Source: Melampsora larici-populina 98AG31
Lineage: Eukaryota > Basidiomycota > Pucciniomycetes > Pucciniales > Melampsoraceae
Direction of reading: 5' to 3'
Length of the DNA: 53,733 nucleotides
Assembly: GCF_000204055.1 (NCBI RefSeq)
Contig: NW_006768855.1
Coordinates: 175,486 to 229,218 of the forward strand
The number at the start of each line of letters is the position of its first letter. Within the stretch, counting starts at the first letter, position 1. Below are positions 1-9,221 of the stretch, piece by piece. The notes under the pieces are model-generated. The model ran no database searches. It was not told where the DNA came from and saw only the letters and a program-made list of their open reading frames with translations. The position numbers were made by a program, and so were the translations under genes.

Positions 1-496
1 CTCAGTTTACACGAAATGTCGGCAGAGACGCTGGTACGTCTATCATGCCGATTTGTCCCTTAAGATTGCAAGACAGCTTTGGAATTCATTTGTGTGGCTT
101 TCAACGGACATCACAACTTTGGCCATTGAATACCACCTAGATTCACAAAATGTACAAAGACCATGAGTAACACCCTTCTTTTTTTGCCATTACAACAACT
201 TGTGACTCAAAAAGCTTGAGGAGCTGAAAAAGTTAAATAGTGCTTGATCGATTTTGACTGTTCCTTTCATATCCACATGTGCAACAACCTTTTTTGCAAT
301 GAGATTAAATACATGTAAGCAACATGATTGAACTCAGTGTTCACCATTTTCTGTAAAGGAAACATTGTCAGTTGAAAATCGTAATGAATAAAGGGTCAAT
401 TGAAACCCACACGTAATTTGATCATTGAGCTAGGAGAATTGGTGACAATGGCACCGATTTGTTCCCAGGTTACACCTTGTCCATTTCAGAGGTGTG
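1..496. other. unassigned AT-rich stretch
   Basis: No open frame or recognised protein is seen. It lies downstream of the minus-strand hAT-like relic and probably holds more decayed sequence of that gene, because the minus strand is full of stops here. Nothing else can be supported. Confidence 0.4.
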
Positions 497-1298
497 TCAA
501 ACATCATCAGGATCTAATACATCAATTAATTTTTTAAAACTTGTACCACAGAGGAGGAAGAGAGCATAGACACTGTTCCGTGAGCAGTCAGACCATCCAT
601 CAAGCAAGATGGTGATATTGGTTTGTTGCTTGAGTTCACCCTTGGTTTTGACCAAATAGGCAGCATGAAGTTGAGGAAGAACCGTATCCATCATCATGAA
701 TCGGGAGGCAGGAGTGTGTGGTGTCATCAAAACATTTGTTGAAAAGCTTGGAAAAACGGATTTTGAAGGAAACGGATGGCCACATGGCCCGTGATCAAAG
801 CTTTGAGCAAATGTTTGTAAGTTTCTTGGACTTTATCTGGTTTACAATGCTTGAAGAATAGACTGAAGTTATGCTGAATCTTGGGTCGCTTGATCAACGA
901 GGTCTCTGAAGTCTCAGACATCTTGCGGCTTTGGGAATATATCACAACTCTTTGATAAAACGGAATACATCACACGTTGTTTATCATATTGATTATGTAG
1001 TCAAGGAAGTAATCAGTTACTTACTTGGTTTTATTTTCACCAATAACAAGCTTTCATTGGACGATGAAGCTTCTTCATTGTCTGAAGACCATTGAATATC
1101 ACTCATTTTCGATTTCCTCTTATTCTTGGAAGCTGATTTTTCTTCGATTCGATGTTCACTTTCTGACTTGGAACCTTCTTCAGATAAATCCAATTGTGAT
1201 TGAAGTTGTTGTAATTCTTCTTGATCATCTTCTCTATTCCTTCTTTCAGTTTCTTTGAACGTGTTCTCTATTTCAAATTCTGGATGGTCTTCTGACAA
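497..1298 (-). pseudogene. hAT-like (DUF659-type) transposase relic, N-terminal part
   Basis: Read on the minus strand, an acidic segment (1298 to about 1030) ends at a good donor (GTAAGT). A second exon from about 945 carries the zone leading to NPFFQAFQQMF. After a stop and frame change, a third segment (730-497) has the signature ILLDGWSDCSRNSVYALF. In BED-finger hAT-like proteins with a DUF659 domain, the phrase LDGWS marks the start of the RNase-H-like catalytic core. The remaining catalytic core and the C-terminal dimerisation region are not visible, and the frame is broken at about 728. Family assignment rests on this motif and its order relative to the upstream 'pretty conserved F..L' zone. 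I read it as an inactive fragment. Confidence 0.5.
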
Positions 1299-2926
1299 AG
1301 GAGGGTCGTCAGAATTAGGCGGGGTAGGTTCTGGTGTGATCTCTGGCCCTAGACCAAGGTTCCTTCTACTAGATCACATCTTAAATTATTGATATATTGA
1401 TAGAATGTTAGTTTGACAAAGGATGATGTGCTTTTGAAAAGGAAAACTCGCTGAGTTGCAAGGGTGAGCCCGAGAAGAGACAGAGGAAGCAGTGGAGGAA
1501 ACCGTGAGGATGCGGAGGGGATGACTCTAAGGCGTGAACAAGACTGTTCGAGACTTAGGGGACTTGGTCAGACAGGGACAATCCAATCTAGGACTCGTCT
1601 CTCCCAGCATGACAGCCGGATTTCCTCATCAGGCACCAGAGACTTCACAGACGTGAAAGTCTCTGGTGACTAGTCACAAATCTCTGTCTTGCTGTGCTGG
1701 CTTCTTGATGTGAAATTTGTAAAATTTCAGGCAAAATTTCTGTGGTTATATTTCATCAAGTGCGGAACAAGCATGTTGACTCAGAGGGGGTGTATTGAAA
1801 ATCAAGTCATTTCAAGGTATATCCCTCATGGAAGAAGTTAACCATGAAATCTGACAAGTCATGGATCTTTCATGCATCTCACAATCTCTGAAGTAATTGT
1901 ATATATTAACGGAGAACTATCAATTTGAACAAAATCTGACAAAACTCTGTGCCCCACTTGAATATTTGATAGTTTTGAGTACTCAATGTTTCTAACTCTT
2001 AATGATGGTACATATACTTGCAAACACAGGCCAATGACAACTTTGACTTGGCCTGCCAGTCATAACTTGTTTCCTGACTACCACCTGATCAAAGGTTTTT
2101 TTTGATATTTAATGTTGACTCAAACCTCACTCAAACCTCAAGATTGTCACTATATCTTGAGGTTTGTCAATGCCTACACCAATAGGTTTAATAGCAATAT
2201 GAACAATCAAATCTAACCAAGGGATCAATTCCAAGGCTGATCAATGAGGGGAAACCCCAAGATTGGAAATGTGTTACTTGCAGCTGTTCAGAGTTTATGA
2301 TTAGTAAGGTATGTTGTCCTTATATCCTCATGTCTCTGATGTCTAGATTTTGATTGTAAAACCAAATTTTATCCTCTTCTCTATTTTTCAATTCTTGATC
2401 ATGTCTTACAACTACACAAATTGGTTGTTTGCCTGGATTCTGATTGAGTGATTTTGGCCCTTCTTCTTATGCTTGTTCATTTGAACATATTATTACAAAA
2501 GCTATGGGCTTCACCTCTCAAATCCTTGATTGAAAGATTTGCTTGAATTTACTCATCATTTAGCCAACTGAATTCCTACTTCAAACCAGCTCTTTGAAAA
2601 GATCAAATTGAATATAGGATGGATGTCAAGTATCTGGATAGCAAGTCAAGTATTGTACCTGCTTTTGAAATTGTATGCATTTGGCGGTTGGGAATTATTA
2701 AAATGAAGAAGTCATTTTATAAAGTGAAGATAAATCTTCATATTGCATTCTATTGACTTTGATTCTTGATCAATTGGATTTGATTAACAATGACCAGAAA
2801 GAAGTGAAAATGAAAAAAATACAATTTTTTTCCTGACGGGCAAACAGTTCTTTGAACATCAAACCAACCAACTAATTCAGGTCAGTTCCTACAGATTTGA
2901 ATTGAAATTGTAACTTAAAGTCAAGT
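1299..2926. other. intergenic, one strong hairpin, otherwise nothing recognised
   Basis: The stretch has no convincing gene. A short Arg/Ser-rich open frame at 1464-1673 lies in locally GC-richer DNA and could be retroelement debris, since DIRS gag tails here are Arg/Ser-rich, but similarity is too weak to claim. The rest is AT-rich with scattered stops on both strands. Confidence 0.35.
1634..1668. repeat. perfect 12-bp inverted repeat (hairpin)
   Basis: CACCAGAGACTT (1634-1645) is followed at 1657-1668 by its exact reverse complement. Three further inner pairs (CAC/GTG) form around a single bulged A, leaving a 4-nt loop. It resembles the short perfect hairpins seen near the DIRS copies in this window, but no DIRS gene is next to it. 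Confidence 0.6.
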
Positions 2927-3282
2927 ATGAGTGATTTACTCATTCTTCCCTTACATTCTCAGTATGCAAGGACACATATCCAAGCAGTTGATTACTTGGG
3001 CGTCATGATTTCTAACTTAACTGATAAATCATCCACAAATTTTATCAATATATTTGAGGCAATTGTTAAAAGTAAGTTGTTTGCTCCAGGATTATCTTAC
3101 AACTCAAGTAGCTCTATCTAATTATTTCATTTTCAGAAGTTGGAGCCTTGATATTGGCTTATGACCTGTCAGGTGATTGGTTGATGTTATCAAAAGCTGA
3201 GGAACTTGAGAATTGGCTTCTTCCAGAATTCAGAACCAAATTTCAATCTCATCACCTTCTGCAAACAAAAAGAAATTGAAAT
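2927..3282 (+). pseudogene. GH47 alpha-1,2-mannosidase-like relic
   Basis: Two exons can be joined across an intron with GTAAGT donor at 3072 and TTTCAG acceptor ending at 3136. The joined reading contains NIFEAIVK, then KVGALILAYDLSGDWLMLSKA and NWLLPEF. In class I (GH47) ER/Golgi mannosidases the equivalent block reads roughly 'vFEttIRvlGGLLsAY.LSGD..lLekA..l.drLLPaF', so order and spacing match well. Only about 90 residues of a protein normally over 450 residues long remain. The retained intron shows that this is not a processed retrocopy. GH47 enzymes trim mannose from N-glycans in the secretory pathway; this fragment cannot encode an active enzyme. Confidence 0.5.
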
Positions 3283-3839
3283 TGAAATTCAATTCTTTTC
3301 ATCAATCTTCTGCTCCTTCAAAGAAAACTCAATTTACTCTGCATTCTCAACCTGAACCTCAACACACTTAAGTCTTTTGTTTCAAAGTTGGATTATCTTC
3401 AATTAAACCAATACAATCACTTTCTTATCCATTTTGCATCATCATCATTATATATACCACAGGGTGACTTTGAACTGGGACCACATGGAATGTAAGTTCG
3501 GTATTATCAAGTCAAGTGGTTGTGTAAAACAGGTGGCAGTAGTGTGAGCTCAGCTACGTGGCCCTCACACAAGCTTGTCACCCATTCAACATGTGAGCTT
3601 GCTGGTGAGAGCAAGTTCACGTCACGCTGATGTGCTGTACCAGCCTATTTGCAGGTGAGCTGATGTGGGTGAGCGGGACCTGTCAGCCAGGTGCTCAGCA
3701 CCTGAATCAGCTTGGATGACTCAAATTCTTGAGAACACAATGACAAGGATATTTGCACTTCTACAACTTTTTTTAGGATTTTATTTTTGATTTTTCTGAG
3801 GAACAGTGACATCACTGGTTTTTACTTCTCTAAAATTCA
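3283..3839. other. GC-richer repeat-like stretch with GTGAGC/GCTCAC words
   Basis: No gene is recognised. Around 3535-3690 the words GTGAGC and GCTCAC recur in both orientations, unlike the AT-rich flanks. The same words recur at about 4608-4780, on the other side of the MPP-alpha-like relic. This may be a decayed small transposon, but no clean termini were found. Confidence 0.3.
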
Positions 3840-4378
3840 TTGACCACCATTGTTCTTTCAAGTTTTTCTGCACCAAACCACTCAAATGTCACCACTTTGA
3901 TCAATCACAAGCAGTCTCACTCTTGCATCTTCAATAGCAAGATTCATCAACTGAATCACATTAATGCAATAGATTACCAAAATATTTTACCAATCTTATC
4001 AAACAGAACAACAAGCAACAAGAAGAACAATTCAGAACAACTATACCACCACCTCATCATCATCATCTCAACCCATCACTCAAAGTTCAATCTTACCTAA
4101 TAGAATTGAGGTAGCCATTGAATCAACACCAGGTCATTTCATTGGTGTAGGAGTTTATATAGATGCAGGTTCAAGATACGAACGTCGCAAACTAAGAGAA
4201 GTCACTCAAACCTATTGAATGGCATTCAAATCAACTCAAAAAAGAACCACAGACCAAATTGTATTTGAAATCAAATCATTAGGTGGGTCATTCTTTGCTT
4301 CTTCAGGTTGCAATATGATTGTTTATCAGGCTGCTTCATATCCTTCAAATTTACATCATCATTCCCTGTGATACAAAT
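3840..4378 (+). pseudogene. mitochondrial processing peptidase alpha-subunit-like relic
   Basis: From about 4060 the plus strand reads ILPNRIEVAIESTPGHF, GVGVYIDAGSRYE, then an in-frame TGA, then MAFKST and IKSLGGSFFASSG. The alpha subunit of mitochondrial processing peptidase (MAS2) begins its mature domain with 'tLpNGirVAte.tPGhFs.vGvYvdAGSRYE' followed by '..D.RmAFKST..rs.dqm...ie.lGG', so the match is strong. The TGA before MAFKST stands where the family has Arg. The Ser/Asn-rich segment from 3840 fits a mitochondrial presequence region. Similarity fades after SGCNMIVYQAASYP at about 4340. Only about 100 residues of the M16-type domain survive, so this is a non-functional fragment. Confidence 0.62.
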
Positions 4379-4897
4379 ATCCACATCACCTTCTGATTAA
4401 TCTTATTTGATACAAATCTTTCCCTCTCTATTTTTCAACTAAACTCTTCCAAATTTATCTTTCCTATTAGCTTGATATATGTATGTAGTATTTAAGAGTT
4501 TCTGCCAATGCAAGCAGTGTATGAATTCATTTATACACAATTCTGTCAGCAAAAACAACATCCAAGCCCAATTTGAGTGGTCTGGCTATTAAGGCCAAAC
4601 AAGGTGGAATGAGCACTGAGAGGAATCACTCATCCTGCCATTGAGTGATCAGGCTTACACCGTTGTTATGTCGGATAGCTCACCTTGTCACTGTGTGAGC
4701 CATTCCACCTTGTTGTGATGTGAGATGCTCACCTTGTTATGATAGGGATCACATTGGGTGGAGCTCACGCCGGCTGGCATGCTCACATTGAATATGGAAC
4801 TGTAGACAGCGTGTGTTTTATTGGAAGAGTCAAAATTCACGTGAGCATTACATACCACCCACCCGTGGTGTAGTTATCAAGCTTATTCAACACAGGT
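4379..4897. other. intergenic with inverted repeat 4598-4714
   Basis: The stretch contains a perfect 13-bp inverted repeat, AACAAGGTGGAAT at 4598-4610 and its complement at 4702-4714. Further GCTCACCTTGT words follow. It may be a small decayed inverted-repeat element. No gene is recognised. Confidence 0.4.
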
Positions 4898-5339
4898 AAC
4901 TCTTACTTCAACATCAATCAATCAAACTTGATTGTTTAAAAGAGCAAGTGGTCAACAAACAAGAGACAATTCAAGTTGATACAGTACCCAGAGTTTCAGA
5001 AAATCAGTCAGTGAAGAGAGATTGTCTTTAATCAAATGAAGGATCATCACCTGTATTGGAAGTGAAACAAATGACTGAAACAGAAACAGAAAAGGATAGC
5101 GGCGATCTGCTTGCAGATGATCTTGATAGTAAGTTTCCTAGTCTCTCATGTTTCTTTGGAATCGATCATTTCAACTAGACGCATAATAAATTTTATTCAT
5201 TTTGTTTTGTGGCTTTCATTGATTAGATAGTCTTGAGTTGATACAAGACAAAGAAGAACAAGAAAAACTGAAACCTACAAAATAAGAAGGAGAATCAAGT
5301 CCATTTCCTTCCCAAAATTCTCAAAGAGAGAAAATAGGA
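4898..5339 (+). pseudogene. charged/coiled-coil gene relic, 5' part (interrupted)
   Basis: An exon-like segment encodes a charged, Gln/Glu-rich stretch (KEQVVNKQETIQVDTVPRVS ... TETETEKDSGDLLADDLD). It ends at a GTAAGT donor at about 5131, and resumes after a TTAG acceptor near 5226 with LELIQDKEEQEKLKPTK. Some in-frame TAA and TGA codons are present. The coding character stops abruptly at 5339, where DIRS-derived DNA starts; similar charged coding character resumes near 6470. I do not recognise the protein. The low-complexity charge pattern fits a coiled-coil or scaffold protein. Confidence 0.35.
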
Positions 5340-5473
5340 GCGGGTGTCTGGAAGCATACACTTTCAGATACCCGCAGTGCTCACTTTTTTGCCAAGTATT
5401 GGTGCTAAAAAGTGCGGTACTTGTCCTCAGCAAACGGAGGATGAGGACCGCGTAGCTCTGGGTGTGAAACACC
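5340..5473. repeat. hairpin cluster at DIRS fragment 3' end
   Basis: Back-to-back inverted repeats are seen. An 11-bp stem with one G-T wobble pairs 5340-5350 with 5365-5375. CACTTTTT (5382-5389) pairs with 5407-5414 around a small CCAA/TTGG stem. GTCCTCA (5423-5429) pairs with 5442-5448. GGTGT/ACACC (5461-5473) closes a 3-nt loop. Similar clusters lie 3' of the other DIRS copies. Confidence 0.6.
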
Positions 5474-5739
5474 TAGCCAAGTGAGGGAACTGAGTCCTCC
5501 TGAAACCTCAGTGGCTCATCCATTTCACAAGGTACCCACGAGAAGTTGGGGAGGAGACTCTCTGAACCCAATCATGGGCACAAAGGATCATGGAGCCGAG
5601 GCCCTGGAAGGGACTCCAACCCAATCTCAATGGTACAAGGTTCAATAACTGCCACACCCAACAGCAAAGTCAGCTTTATTACATTAAAAATCACAAGCGT
5701 AAGCAAAGACATGGCGGAACAAACACAACGTTAAGATTC

Positions 5740-6335
5740 TTGACTTATTCCCTCTGCAAAGTTTCTTGTACTTTGCGCCACCTTCCCACTATAAGGCCAA
5801 ACATACAATTTATAAGCATCAAATTTCCAACAACCTTTTTCATCAAAGCATGTTCTGAACATCCCGTATGAGCCATCAAGAAGGCACCACCAATTCTCAG
5901 GCTATGACCTCACCAGAGAAAAGTGTCTTAAGGCGTATTTGCGGACACAAAGGATATTACCGTACTACGCTCAATTGGTACCGTCCCGTTGACACCGGAA
6001 AAAAGAGGGTTGTTAGGTCTTCCTTTCACACTTGATAAGAGATTGGTCAAGGCTGAAATGGGGTCAAGGTGGTTTGGTTGGAATGTTAAGTTGATGTACT
6101 GAAGCTCACCTGGAGCTGCGGTTTTGGCTGAACATAATCGTATGGTTGTGTTCCTTCCGCCTTTTTCTATCTTCACATCTCTAGGGAAAGATAGGGAAAT
6201 GAGAAGGAAACGACGGGGTTGAGAAAAGCCGTGAGAGAGAAGTGGATGAGAACACAAAGAGATGTTTGACAAGAGACTTGTAGCTGGAAGGACAAGATTT
6301 GTGGAACAGACATGAACTTGAAAGAGTTGGTTCAC
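5740..6335 (-). pseudogene. DIRS-type tyrosine recombinase relic
   Basis: The frame from 6335 to 5928 contains SAKTAAPGELQYINL, matching KAKTATPGEIQEIHL in the intact recombinase at 17.9-18.8 kb. After a frame change, the minus strand at 5906-5895 reads HSLRIGGA. This is the H-x-x-R box of tyrosine recombinases and matches HSFRVRGAS of the intact copy. The N-terminal half with the first catalytic Arg is not seen. Frameshifts and stops make it inactive. Confidence 0.6.
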
Positions 6336-6469
6336 CTCCCAATGTTCCTTGGCAGCTTACTAATCTCTGGGCTTGGCTTTAAGGCCGGCTTAGAGTCTCA
6401 ACCGCTCATTTCCTGAGAAATGGATCACAGAAGATCCTTGTGCCTTTGTCACCACCGGTACATCGAAGA

Positions 6470-7288
6470 AAGAAAAGAAGAACAACAGCAGAAACAGCAA
6501 GTGATCAGCTCAAGTTAGAAAGGCATCAAGAAGTTGGATATTTGAAAATGAAAGGAATGGAAGAAATCTAATTGAAGAAACTAATTGGATTAATCAATCT
6601 AAAACAAAACAAAGAGAATTTAAGAGACATGGATGAAATGATAAATGAAAGAAAAATCAAACTGATTCAAACCAAAAGAGAAAATTTAATTGAGAAATTG
6701 AGGAAATGCTTTGGAATAATGAAAACATTGAATTGATCATTAAGAATTTCTGAAGAGAAATTGAAATTAAATGTGATTGAAGGTGAATTAAAATGAATCA
6801 AAGATTTTGAGATGGATCAGTTTGAGGATCAGATGAAAGTTTTAGAAGATGTTTGGGTTCAATTGGAGAATTATGTGATGAAAGTTCAAGCTGTACATGG
6901 ACCTGGGTTTAATTGGCTGGAAGACGTGACTTATGAAGCTTGAGAAAGTAGGCAATCTTTCCTTAGTCTTTCTTTCCGCCTTAAAAAACATCAAGAATAC
7001 TGATGATCAGTGATTTCTTTGGAATTGGGGGGTGTTTAGGGTATCATTTATTTCCAAGTATTTCAAACAAATGTAAAGAAAGGTTTCAAAGATGAATCTT
7101 GAATGGAACAGATCTAAAGACAGGTGGAAGTTTAGGATTTCCAGAGTTCTTTGAAAAGATTAAAGAGACTCACGATTTGGTTTTAGATGAAGGTAGTGTG
7201 TTTGATTTGAAATTGGATAGGTTAAGGGTTAGGTATGTTGAAAGTTTGAAGAACAAAAACAGTTGGGAGGGGAAAGATAAGCTTTAGG
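6470..7288 (+). pseudogene. coiled-coil gene relic, 3' part
   Basis: The plus strand is rich in Lys/Glu/Leu heptad-like sequence (LKLERHQEVGYLKMKGMEE; INERKIKLIQTKRENLIEKL; FEMDQFEDQMKVLEDVWVQL) from about 6515 to 6945, interrupted by several TAA and TGA codons. A final 62-residue open segment (7099-7287) includes FFEKIKETHDLVLDEGSVFD. I do not recognise the family. It probably belongs with the charged segment at 4898-5339. The number of stops argues for a pseudogene, although some may fall in unrecognised introns. Confidence 0.35.
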
Positions 7289-7788
7289 GTAGGTGTTTGG
7301 AATTTTTTGGAAGGTATGGAAGTTGGAGGGGTTGGGGGTTTTGAAGACTTTCTTGTGAAAGTAAACAATTGGATTTGGTTTGATTATTGATTACAGATTG
7401 GTGTTTGGCTTTTACAAATAATTGATTTTGGGAGTATGATTCTTTAGAAAAACAGACAACTTCATAATTTGTTAGATTTTTTTCATTGGAACCATTCACC
7501 ACTCACCCTAGAAAAAACAAATTTTCAGGATCTACATGAAACACAATCACTTTTTTTCATTTTTCCATATAATCTTTAAGGATGTTATAATTTTTTTAAC
7601 TTTTTTTCTATCATTGTGATCAAATCATATTATTACGTGAAAACCTTTTGGTATTTGGATTTAATTAGGATGAGAAGGGTTTTGTATGCAACATCAGAAC
7701 TGTACATTGTCAAACAAACCAATATTGTTTCAATTCTGCTAACCAGATCTGTATGAATCAATTGGAACAATCTTCATCCAATTAATCT
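7289..7788. other. AT-rich intergenic, nothing recognised
   Basis: The stretch has long T-runs and stops in all frames. No gene, repeat or RNA signature is seen. Confidence 0.5.
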
Positions 7789-7994
7789 CACCGCCAACAT
7801 ACTTACCTTGGATTACAAAATCCAAGGTATCCTCAGATGCAAAACCTTGGACAGAAGCTTCTCAAGGGTTTGATCTGAGGTAATTCTCAGGGCAAAACAA
7901 TACCTTGTGGGAAAAACTTGGACAAGGTCTGTCCGAGGATTTGCCTCCGCTGATGCCTTGGATTTCTCAACCCAAGGCATCTATGCTGGCGATG
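7789..7994. mobile_element. CACTG-type MITE, copy 1 (3-bp target duplication TCT)
   Basis: The 206-bp element starts CACCGCCAACAT and ends ATGCTGGCGATG, so the termini are imperfect inverted repeats. It is flanked on both sides by TCT (7786-7788 and 7995-7997). Its interior is closely similar along most of its length to the copy at 50674-50863, including AAAACCTTGGACAGAAGCTTC. CACTA/EnSpm-superfamily elements characteristically begin CACTR or CACTG and make 3-bp duplications, so I place it there by inference. It has no coding capacity. Confidence 0.75.
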
Positions 7995-7997
7995 TCT

Positions 7998-8855
7998 GTA
8001 TAGCTGTCCACATATTCTCTCCAAGTTGACTCTCTACAAGTCAATGTCAGCAAGCATCTAGAGAGAACATTTGGGATCCCTCTAGAATGACTATTTTTTA
8101 CATATATAAGTGTGTCAACTTCCATTTTTAATTGCAGTCTCAATGATCAATGAATTGTGATTAACAATGATTGACTAACTCTAATAATTTTTGTTCTTAC
8201 AAATGCCAATAATTCACATTTCAGCCAATTTATTGTGTGAATCAATTTTGACTAATTAAATTGCATTACACTAAGTTTCTCACTTTCCAAACCGTGAATT
8301 GAGTGACTGGACTTCACTTCAACTCAGCCTTATCAAGCATCATTATAGGCATCATTCATCTCTGTGATTGAAAATGATTCAAGCATCATTCAGTGATTTT
8401 GGCACAACACCAATCCATCTTGAAAATTGAACTTCAATTAATTCATGGTCAAATTGATTTGGCTCTAGATGATTTTTTTTGATAGATGTTAAAAATAGAA
8501 TGACAATGATTTCCTCACAACACCTGTGATTGATTCCATTGCTTGAAACAAAGGGTGTGAAGTGAGCCTTTGAGATTTTCAAGTTCAAAAGCTGTGCTGA
8601 TGTCAATATTCATTCTCAATTGCATCAAGCACAATGTATCAAAAACAAAGGCCACAGATCAAGAGGAGGTAGAAGAGGGATAACAATCAAAAGAATCTTT
8701 GCCACCTGACATGAAGGTTGAACAATCCCAGTCTCACTCCAAAATATTCAACACCTTGGGTGATCTCAAAATCAATGGGATTGAAAAGTAGAAAACTCTA
8801 TCATCAACACGCTTCAATTGACCCAAATGCATGAAATTGAATCTTTATTTGAGAG
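7998..8855. other. intergenic, nothing recognised
   Basis: The stretch is AT-rich with short frames only. The last part may already belong to the 5' end of DIRS copy A, whose terminus was not located. Confidence 0.4.
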
Positions 8856-8874
8856 AACCACCATAACACAGGTG
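8856..8874 (+). repeat. 19-bp motif shared by DIRS copies A and B
   Basis: AACCACCATAACACAGGTG occurs here, about 365 bp before the gag start of copy A. It occurs again, in element sense, at 24164-24146, about 210 bp before the gag start of copy B. The surroundings differ much more, so the motif may mark a 5' terminal or control sequence of this retroelement family. Confidence 0.6.
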
Positions 8875-9221
8875 GTTTGTAGGTCCATGACAACTTGCGG
8901 TGACTGCAAAAGGTAAAGACATGAAATACCCGCACGGCACCTGGCCCCAAGGCAAGTTGTGTAGACTCAGCCGTGTGCCACAGGGAAAGTTTTTCCCTTA
9001 CACTTTTCCTCCCTTTACCTCTCAACCTTAGTCAGCCAAAAGAATTGGTGACTCTCACTGCAAGTCCATCTGTCAGAAAGCTCAAGACACTTGAAGATCT
9101 GAGTGCTCAGTTTTTGTTGATTAATTGTTATATTTCTCGTTTCATAAAATTCTCCAACAAGTTAAATTTAGAGAACAAGAAATCAACAGAACAGAAATTC
9201 AAGTGAAAATCAACTGGAAAG

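Larger units (their letters stand above)
5340..6470 (-). mobile_element. DIRS-like retroelement fragment (3' end with recombinase) inserted in a gene
   Basis: The minus strand carries a decayed tyrosine recombinase, followed at the element's 3' side by a cluster of short hairpins (5340-5473). Both flanks look like coding exons of one Glu/Lys-rich gene, which suggests an insertion or its remnant. No target duplication could be recognised, as expected for DIRS-type elements, which integrate by recombinase and usually leave none. Boundaries are judged from the change in coding character and may be off by tens of bases. Confidence 0.5.

Noticed and set aside
1464..1673. Arg/Ser-rich small protein gene
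   Set aside because: It is 69 codons long with no recognisable start context or homologous pattern, and could be random in GC-richer DNA. It was mentioned only as possible retroelement debris.
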